In this document: piece by piece, positions 1 to 4,870 of the stretch
Position numbering within the stretch: the stretch's first letter is position 1
Layout of the letters: every line of letters starts with the position of its first letter
Origin: Syntrophaceae bacterium UBA4059
GTDB lineage: Bacteria; Desulfobacterota; Syntrophia; Syntrophales; Smithellaceae
Assembly: GCA_002382045.1 (NCBI GenBank)
Contig: DFZJ01000109.1
Span: 1 to 7,287 of the forward strand
Reading direction: 5' to 3'
DNA: 7,287 bases
The notes under the pieces: generated by a model
Told to the model about the DNA's origin: nothing
The model's input: the letters and a program-made list of their open reading frames with translations, nothing else
Databases searched by the model: none
Position numbers and translations under genes: made by a program

Positions 1-18
1 AGACTTGACGATTTTCAT
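1..18 (-). CDS. possible start of a leftward gene, cut by the window edge
   Basis: Only six codons are visible, reading M-K-I-V-K-S from an ATG at 18-16 to the window edge. The case for a gene is positional. An AGGG stretch that could serve as ribosome binding site lies about 7 bases upstream of the ATG. A Fur-box-like palindrome containing a GATAAT hexamer sits 18 to 36 bases upstream. The product cannot be identified. If real, it would be a Fur-controlled, iron-responsive gene. It could equally be a chance ATG. Confidence 0.25.
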
Positions 19-35
19 TGGTTTACCCTATGACA

Positions 36-54
36 GATAATCTCATTCATTATC
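36..54. promoter_or_regulatory. candidate Fur box
   Basis: The 19 bases GATAATCTCATTCATTATC match the classical Fur-box consensus GATAATGATAATCATTATC at 15 of 19 positions, with perfect outer arms GATAAT and ATTATC. On the minus strand the first six bases (GATAAT, 54-49) also resemble a -10 hexamer (5 of 6 to TATAAT). A promoter there would start transcription near 42 and lead into the ATG at 18. Fur bound here would block it, the usual layout for iron repression. No matching -35 box is evident at 17 bases. The match is seen; binding is inferred. Confidence 0.45.
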
Positions 55-117
55 GGGCGGGAGTGCATTTGCCTTTTTCAATTTCGTGCTTAAACTATTG
101 CCATAATCAATCATGAT

Positions 118-510
118 TTGAACACCCTCCGAAACAGGTTGGATAAGGAAAGATCAAAGGTAAAACAACTGCAATTCGTTAAAAAAGGATTCAAACCGGT
201 TTCCCGGACGGTCAAATGGCTGAAGAGGTTCAGTCCCAAACACAGATATCACCAAATGCCCGCGGATTCCTCCTTTTCTAATCAGTTGTCCGATACGGGG
301 ATGAATATCAATATTATCAGTTCGGGCGACAATAAAGTTTTGCATAACGCCATTTTTTATAAGGCGGCGCGATTCCTTGTTTCTGAAGAAGGCACCTTCT
401 GGTATTCGGAAACACCTGACAATTTAAAAGGCCAAACGCTGATCAACACCAAAGCTGAAGGGAAGGTACAAAACCCCAATCCGTTAATGGACACTTTCCG
501 GGTAAGAACA
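118..510 (+). other. unassigned AT-richer region with two antisense open frames
   Basis: No known gene is recognised between the left-edge signals and the histidine kinase fragment. On the plus strand one frame is open from a TTG at 118 through 615. Its last third is simply antisense to the kinase, and it has no ATG or ribosome binding site near its start. On the minus strand the same codon triplets are open from 423 to a TGA at 154, with an internal ATG at 345. That frame reads through residues such as IPEGAFFRNKESRR and HPRIGQLIRKGGIRG. Because the frames share codon boundaries, one being coding would tend to keep the other open, and base composition by codon position did not separate them. 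A minus-strand 3' gene remnant joined to the truncated kinase is possible. A plus-strand small protein is also possible. Confidence 0.25.
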
Positions 511-769
511 CCTTTTTCTCTCCGGCCGCCTGCGCTTCAAAGAGGGCAAAGTTTTCAACCGCCTCAATCCCCCGTTCCTGCAAAACCGTCGAAAACTGCC
601 GCGCCTGATTCGTAAGATCATCATCCGTTTTTGCCTGAATAACGGAGGTGATGAGCGTGTAAAACAAAAAGAAAGCGATGAATGAGGATACCGCAAAGAT
701 GCCGCCGTACCATAGCATCAGGCGGAAAGTCAGACTGTTTCTGAACCGCCTAAGTTTCTTTGATGACAT
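443..769 (-). pseudogene. truncated sensor histidine kinase, N-terminal fragment
   Basis: The reading frame starts at the ATG at 769, which lies inside the last codons of the response regulator (20-base overlap), the usual translational coupling of such pairs. The fragment has a basic N-terminus, one membrane segment at about residues 22-45 (rich in F, I, L) and the start of a periplasmic sensor region (TDDDLTNQARQF, then EAQAAGEKKVF). This pattern is typical of the heavy-metal or CusS/OmpR-partner class of kinases. Family resemblance ends at about residue 87 (near 510). The frame then runs through unrelated residues to a stop at 443, giving 108 residues where about 450 are expected. The second membrane segment, HAMP, phosphoacceptor His domain and ATPase domain are all missing, and no continuation was found in the other minus frames. 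It cannot signal. The cause is probably a deletion or recombination joint near 510. Confidence 0.8.
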
Positions 770-1404
770 ATCCCACTCCGCGCATGGTATGAATCAACTT
801 CTGATCGGCGTCTCTATCAATCTTGTCCCGTAACCGGCTGATTCTGGCTTCCACCACGTTAGTCTGGGGATCGAAATGATAATCCCAAACGTGTTCCATG
901 ATCATTGTTTTGGACACGATTCTCCCCGCGTTGCGCATCAGGTATTCAAGAAGTGAAAATTCCCGGGGTTGCAGATCGATTATTTTTCCGCCGCGCGCAA
1001 CTTCACATGTGATAAGATTGACGGACAGATCGCCGACGCTTAAACGGATGGGATCGGAAATGCCGCCGGCCCTGCGGATCGGAGCCTGCACGCGGGCCAG
1101 AAGCTCCGAGAAGGCAAATGGTTTTGTCAGATAGTCGTCTCCTCCGGTTTCCAGCCCCTTCACCCGGTCGTCCACCGAACCCTTCGCGCTCAGAATCAGG
1201 ACCGGAGTGTTCACCTTTCCGGCGCGCAGTTCCCTGATCAGACTCAACCCATCCTGCCGGGGCAGCATCGTAAGGTTCCGAAAGAGCGAGGTGGAGACCT
1301 TCTTCGCCATCCGGGGCATGGTCCACCGCATACCCCGCCGCTTTTAACCCCTTGATGATGAAGGAGGCAATCTTGACGTCATCTTCTACCAGCAAAACTC
1401 TCAT
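750..1404 (-). pseudogene. OmpR-family response regulator, frameshifted at the phosphoacceptor site
   Basis: Translation should begin at the ATG at 1404 (MRVLLVEDD), which has an AAGAGG ribosome binding site 6 bases upstream. The longer frame from 1431 adds nine residues with no such support. The receiver domain reads normally, including the acidic pair D8/D9, to SEPYDAA at residue 48. It then leaves frame. The correct sequence resumes in another frame at MLPRQDGLSL and continues through the receiver's SAK and TKPF motifs. A complete winged-helix DNA-binding domain follows (LQPREFSLLEYL through GVGYVIKET) to the stop at 750. The missing piece is about four residues containing the expected phosphoacceptor Asp51. 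Restoring 20 bases gives 224 codons plus stop, the normal length. As it stands, translation from 1404 ends at 1003 after 133 residues with no output domain. Copper or metal sensing is a guess from the neighbours. Confidence 0.88.
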
Positions 1405-1473
1405 CGGCGTCCTCTTAGCGGCCTGCGGCAAAATAAGAATTGGTGCTGCACACTTATTTGGTAATTCCTTAAT

Positions 1474-1502
1474 AACTTATCAAAAGGTGTTTCATAATTC
1501 AA
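1474..1502 (-). promoter_or_regulatory. weak candidate promoter for the response regulator
   Basis: In the 175 bases between the H+-ATPase stop and the regulator start, the minus strand carries TTGAAT (1502-1497), 17 bases, then TAAGTT (1479-1474). These match the sigma-70 consensus at 4 of 6 and 3 of 6 positions. The region is AT-rich relative to its flanks. No convincing metal-responsive direct or inverted repeat is visible. No clear terminator for the H+-ATPase is visible in this gap either. Confidence 0.2.
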
Positions 1503-1579
1503 GCTGCCGCGTCCTCTGGGTGGAGAAAACCGCGAAGTGTTACAGGTGCATCGAGAGTTGTTTTACCCGCAGCCATCCG

Positions 1580-4090
1580 TCACATACTGATCTGCGGTTT
1601 CAAACCGGACGGTTTCGCGACTTTGGCGGGGTCAAAAATCCGATAGGCGAGCAGTTTTATGCGATCGTTCACCAGGAACCACAGCAGCGCATAGCCCCAT
1701 ACGAATCCGGCCCAACCCCAGCTTATGGGCGTCATAAAGAGTCCGTAAACAGCAATCATGGTCGCGATGATTTGCGTGCCGAGCACCGCTATCCACAAAA
1801 TCTTCGCGGGGCGTATGGACCAGAACCGCCCGCGCGTACGCGTGAGGAAGATCGTCAGATGTCCGGCCACGGACAGCTTCAAATACATCAGTGTCTGGAT
1901 GTGTGCACGGTCGAGATGAAAGACGCGCTCACCCAGATAAAACAACCCGAAAGCCGAAATTACCCCGATAACTCCCAGCGCCGTGGCAACTCCCAGAACC
2001 ATGCGCATGTTCCAGGCTTCGGGCTGATCCTTGTAATGAACATTGTCATAGGCAATGGACAGGATGGCGCAGTCGTTTAAAAGCGCCAGCATTACGATCA
2101 TCACCGCCGTTAATGGATAAAAGTTAAATACCAGAATCGCCAGTGTCATGAAGAACAGAACGCGCAGCGTCTCGGCGATGCGGTAGATCGCATAGCTGTT
2201 CATCCGCTGGAATATGCGCCGGCTCTCCTTGATCGCGTCAATAATCACGGACAGGCCCGGCGTCATTAGCACAATAGCGGCTGCCGCGCGCGCCGCGTCC
2301 GTCGCACCCGAAACGGCGATACCACAGTCGGCTTTCTTCAGAGCAGGCGCGTCGTTGACCCCATCGCCCGTCATGCCAACGATGTGGCCGAGCTTTTGCA
2401 ATACATCCACAATATGGAACTTGTGCTCAGGGAATACCTGGGCAAAACCGTCGGCTTTCTCGATGGACTCGGACACCTCGGTGGTCTCTTGCTTTTTCGA
2501 ATCGCCCAAGCCCTCTGCATCGAGAATATTTGTACCCATGTCTAGCTTTTTTGCGGTTTCCCTGGTGATGGCCAGTGCATCGCCCGTCACCATCTTGATC
2601 TTTACGCCCATTGTCAGTGCGGTCGCGATGGTTGCCTTGGCATCTTCCCGCGGCGGGTCAAACAGGGGCAACACGCCAACAAATTGCCATTGGCTGTCTC
2701 CCTCGGCACGAGCCACTCCCAACGAGCGAAAGCCGCGCGCCGCAAAGTCGTTGACCGCCTTGTCAACGGCGGACTTCACCTCCCCGGTATTGACCGATAA
2801 TGCCAAAATAACCTGCGGTGCGCCTTTCGTCACCTTGAACGTCTTTCCATCCTTGTCCTTGATGGTGGCTTCGGTGCGCTTATGCACGGCATCGAAGGGC
2901 TGGAAATGAACCGCTTGGTAGCCTTTTAATGCCTCTTTGTCTTTCAGTCCGCCCAGAACGGCCAAATCAATGGTGTCGTTATTTTCCGCGCGCGACGCCA
3001 GCGCACCATTCAGGATGACTTGATCGGCGGGAATATCATTGACGCAAAACGGATCGCCAAGTGTCAGCTTGTTCTGGGTCAATGTGCCGGTCTTATCCGC
3101 GCATAACACGTCCACACCCGCCAATTCCTCGATGGCCACCAACTTGCTTACAATCGCCTCTTTCTTGGCAAGCAGGCGTGCACCGACCGCCATCGTCACC
3201 GAAAGCACTGTTGGCATGGCAACGGGAATTGCGGCCACGGTCAGCACCAGGGCAAACTGCAACGTGGTGAGGATCGCGTCGCCGCGATAGATGGCGAAAC
3301 CGATAATGACCGCCACCAGCGTTACCGCCAGAATGATCAGGTAATTGCCGATCTTCAAAACCGCCTTTTGAAAATGGCTGACCGTATGGGCTTCCTGCAC
3401 CAGTTGCGCTGTTTTGCCGAAGTAAGTGTTGGCGCCCGTGGCATAGACCAGCGCTTCGCTTTCACCCTGCCGGATAATCGACCCGGAGTATACCGCTTCG
3501 CTTGACTTTCGCGTGGCGGGCAACGACTCTCCCGTCAGCGCGGATTGATCTACCTCTATCGGATCTCCCTCCAGCAAGCGCGCATCAGCGGGCACAATAT
3601 CGCCCAGACGCAGGCGAATGACATCGCCCGGCACCAACTCGCGCGCCGCCGGGTTGACCCATTTCCCGTCTCGCTTCACCCGGGCCTTGATCGCCAGCTT
3701 GGCCTTCAGGGCCTCGATGGCGTTGCCCGCCTGGTGTTCTTCCCAGAAGCCGACCACGGCGTTTGCCACAAGAAGCACGAGAATGATGAAAAAATCCGGC
3801 CAATGCCGCGCTATCGCTGAAAGAATCACCGCCGCTTCAATCATCCACGGGATGGGCCCCCAGAAATAGCTGAGAAATTTCAGAAACGGATTGGTCTTCT
3901 TTTCTTCAATTTCATTGGGCCCGTATCGGGTCAGCCGTTTCTGCGCCTCGGCTTGGGTTAGACCGCCAGGCGATGATTCTAACTTTTTCTCCAGTTCCGT
4001 CATTGGCAGCGTTTTTAAACCATCTTTCGCATCAGGTTTCGATTCCGGTTTCGATTCGGACGCCTTGGGCTGGTTGACGTTAGTTTCCAT
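1580..4090 (-). CDS. P3A-type plasma-membrane H+-ATPase
   Basis: This 836-residue protein is an ATP-driven proton-exporting pump of the fungal/plant Pma1/AHA type, also found in some bacteria and archaea. Visible motifs, in order: a charged N-terminal tail (1-30); the actuator TGES loop at 186-189; the P3A signature PVAMPT at 289-294 in M4; DKTGTLT with phosphorylated Asp332; KGAP at 422-425 in the nucleotide domain; TGD at 502-504; and GDGVNDAPAL from 575. The proton-path residues are also present: Asn110 in M2 (LVANAVVGFWEE), Arg643 in M5 (ETLRVLF) and Asp673 in M6 (ALLNDCA). These correspond to Asn106, Arg655 and Asp684 of Arabidopsis AHA2. The protein ends soon after M10, without the long plant autoinhibitory tail. 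The start has AGGAGG 10 bases upstream. It lies downstream of the STAS-like gene, and an FNR-like site occupies the gap. Proton transport is well supported; the physiological role (pH defence or membrane energisation) is inferred. Confidence 0.95.
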   Translation of the reverse strand: METNVNQPKASESKPESKPDAKDGLKTLPMTELEKKLESSPGGLTQAEAQKRLTRYGPNEIEEKKTNPFLKFLSYFWGPIPWMIEAAVILSAIARHWPDFFIILVLLVANAVVGFWEEHQAGNAIEALKAKLAIKARVKRDGKWVNPAARELVPGDVIRLRLGDIVPADARLLEGDPIEVDQSALTGESLPATRKSSEAVYSGSIIRQGESEALVYATGANTYFGKTAQLVQEAHTVSHFQKAVLKIGNYLIILAVTLVAVIIGFAIYRGDAILTTLQFALVLTVAAIPVAMPTVLSVTMAVGARLLAKKEAIVSKLVAIEELAGVDVLCADKTGTLTQNKLTLGDPFCVNDIPADQVILNGALASRAENNDTIDLAVLGGLKDKEALKGYQAVHFQPFDAVHKRTEATIKDKDGKTFKVTKGAPQVILALSVNTGEVKSAVDKAVNDFAARGFRSLGVARAEGDSQWQFVGVLPLFDPPREDAKATIATALTMGVKIKMVTGDALAITRETAKKLDMGTNILDAEGLGDSKKQETTEVSESIEKADGFAQVFPEHKFHIVDVLQKLGHIVGMTGDGVNDAPALKKADCGIAVSGATDAARAAAAIVLMTPGLSVIIDAIKESRRIFQRMNSYAIYRIAETLRVLFFMTLAILVFNFYPLTAVMIVMLALLNDCAILSIAYDNVHYKDQPEAWNMRMVLGVATALGVIGVISAFGLFYLGERVFHLDRAHIQTLMYLKLSVAGHLTIFLTRTRGRFWSIRPAKILWIAVLGTQIIATMIAVYGLFMTPISWGWAGFVWGYALLWFLVNDRIKLLAYRIFDPAKVAKPSGLKPQISM

Positions 4091-4144
4091 AGGATGTATT
4101 CCTCCTGTTCTTCCTGCGCCGCAGATTTCGCGAGTTACGGCATA

Positions 4145-4150
4145 CTTATT
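4145..4150 (-). promoter_or_regulatory. candidate -10 element for the H+-ATPase
   Basis: The minus strand has AATAAG here, 4 of 6 to TATAAT. With a start near 4138, the FNR-like palindrome would be centred at about -40.5, close to the -41.5 usual for class II activation, and the leader would be about 47 bases. It is supported only by its spacing to that palindrome. Confidence 0.25.
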
Positions 4151-4171
4151 GTCATACTCACGCCATCTATA

Positions 4172-4185
4172 CTGATCGCGATCAA
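4172..4185 (-). promoter_or_regulatory. FNR/CRP-family-like operator upstream of the H+-ATPase
   Basis: Read on the minus strand this is TTGATCGCGATCAG, matching the FNR/Dnr consensus TTGAT-N4-ATCAA at 9 of 10 defined bases. It is built on a perfect 12-base palindrome at 4173-4184. It lies between the STAS-like stop (4190) and the H+-ATPase start (4090), so it sits in a promoter position. Oxygen- or redox-dependent control of the pump is inferred, and other CRP/FNR-family regulators share this core. A chance 9 of 10 match somewhere in 7 kb is not rare; its intergenic position is the main support. Confidence 0.45.
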
Positions 4186-4189
4186 GCCG

Positions 4190-4552
4190 CTAAGTCTCGG
4201 TCAACCACGTCCTCGCCTCTGCGATGTCGGTGTGATCGAAATATCGGATCGCTGCTTTCGTGAACGGTTTGCAAAACATCGCCATGCCTTGCTGCCACTT
4301 CTTTTCCCCGACCATCGCGAGCCTCTCGATATCGGTGAAGTGTTTAATGCCGAACTTGAGGTCCTCCCACATCGCGCCCGCATCCCAGCCGTGGAAGCCG
4401 GTCATATCGAACAACATGCTCAACTTTCCGTACTGTTTGACGAGTCGCTCGACCTCGGGCACAAAGAGTTCATAATCCGCCTTTACCAACTTGCCGCTGA
4501 CGTGAACAACAAGCACCTTCCCGCCGTTTTCTTCATTGAGTTCAATGGACAT
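4190..4552 (-). CDS. SpoIIAA-like / STAS-fold small protein (DUF3478 type)
   Basis: This 120-residue soluble protein has no signal peptide or membrane segment. It resembles the SpoIIAA-like family (PF11964, formerly DUF3478), which shares the STAS/SEC14-like alpha-beta fold. Visible features are an N-terminal strand (VLVVHVSGKL), a second strand with acidic end (LSMLFDMTGFHGWD), a helix (AMWEDLKFGI), the family-typical ERLAMVGEKKW segment at about 76-86, and a C-terminal YFDHTDIAEARTWL. The biochemical role of this family is not firmly established; lipid or partner-protein binding has been suggested from the fold. The start has GAGG 6 bases upstream and lies only 21 bases after the stop of the pgi remnant. 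The gene is 99 bases upstream of the H+-ATPase, in the same direction. A regulatory or stress role alongside the pump is inferred from adjacency only. Confidence 0.85.
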   Translation of the reverse strand: MSIELNEENGGKVLVVHVSGKLVKADYELFVPEVERLVKQYGKLSMLFDMTGFHGWDAGAMWEDLKFGIKHFTDIERLAMVGEKKWQQGMAMFCKPFTKAAIRYFDHTDIAEARTWLTET

Positions 4553-4573
4553 TGTTGCCTCATTTTCTTGGTT

Positions 4574-4870
4574 TCATCTGCCCTGCAATAACTCCTTGGA
4601 CCTCCTGTAGCGCAGTATCAACACGTTGGTTGAACTGTCGTGCTTGAGTTGGCCCCTGGCCACTGTCTCAAGTTCGGGGATAATTCACTCGGCAATCGTC
4701 TCCCCCGGTTCGACCCCCCACTGATCAAACGAATTAATTTGCCAAATGGCACCTTGAGTGAAGACGCTGTGTTCGCAGAAGGCAACGAGCTTCCCCAATG
4801 CCGCCGAAGTCAGCCGTTCCATTAGGATCGTACTGGACGGACGGCTGCCCTCGAAGCTTTGTCTTCGGAT
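4574..4870 (-). pseudogene. pgi: 3' remnant of glucose-6-phosphate isomerase
   Basis: One minus-strand frame from 4870 to the TGA at 4574 encodes the last ~98 residues of phosphoglucose isomerase, the glycolytic enzyme interconverting glucose-6-phosphate and fructose-6-phosphate. Landmarks are SFEGSRPSSTIL (usually FEGNRPSxTIL), ALGKLVAFCEHSVFTQGAIW, INSFDQWGVE, IIPELE, HDSSTN and LRYR at the end. The full enzyme is about 550 residues, so more than 80% is missing; upstream the frame hits a stop at 4871. The remnant has decayed. An in-frame TGA at 4685-4687 replaces the Arg of the usual AxRIIPEL. The motif GVELGK has become GVEPGE, losing the catalytic Lys (Lys514 in E. coli numbering, from memory). 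GNRPS has become GSRPS. All four look like single transitions. The 5' part of the remnant overlaps, out of frame, the last 15 codons of the copper ATPase. It cannot encode an enzyme. Confidence 0.92.

Noticed and set aside
43..114. Tiny minus-strand open frame (23 codons) with a GGAGGG 10 bases upstream
   Set aside because: It is too short, has no recognisable product and overlaps the Fur-box region. The upstream purine stretch alone is not enough.
109..118. Ten-base palindrome AATCATGATT
   Set aside because: It is short, AT-rich and likely by chance, with no spacing to a promoter that would support an operator.
1454..1483. TTGATA / AAATAA pair as an alternative promoter for the response regulator
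   Set aside because: The -10 matches consensus at only 2 of 6 positions, so the upstream TTGAAT/TAAGTT pair fits slightly better.
1352..2080. Plus-strand open frame across the regulator start, the gap and the 3' end of the H+-ATPase
   Set aside because: Most of it is antisense to two clear genes, and the middle part has no start signal or recognisable product.
2214..2909. Long plus-strand open frame antisense to the H+-ATPase
   Set aside because: It lies opposite a highly conserved ATPase coding region, has low-complexity Ser/Ala-rich content typical of antisense frames, and has no recognisable domain.
4553..4821. Gap between the STAS-like gene and the copper ATPase as a plain intergenic region or attachment site
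   Set aside because: Translation shows it is the decayed end of pgi. No flanking direct repeats, integrase or tRNA gene are visible.
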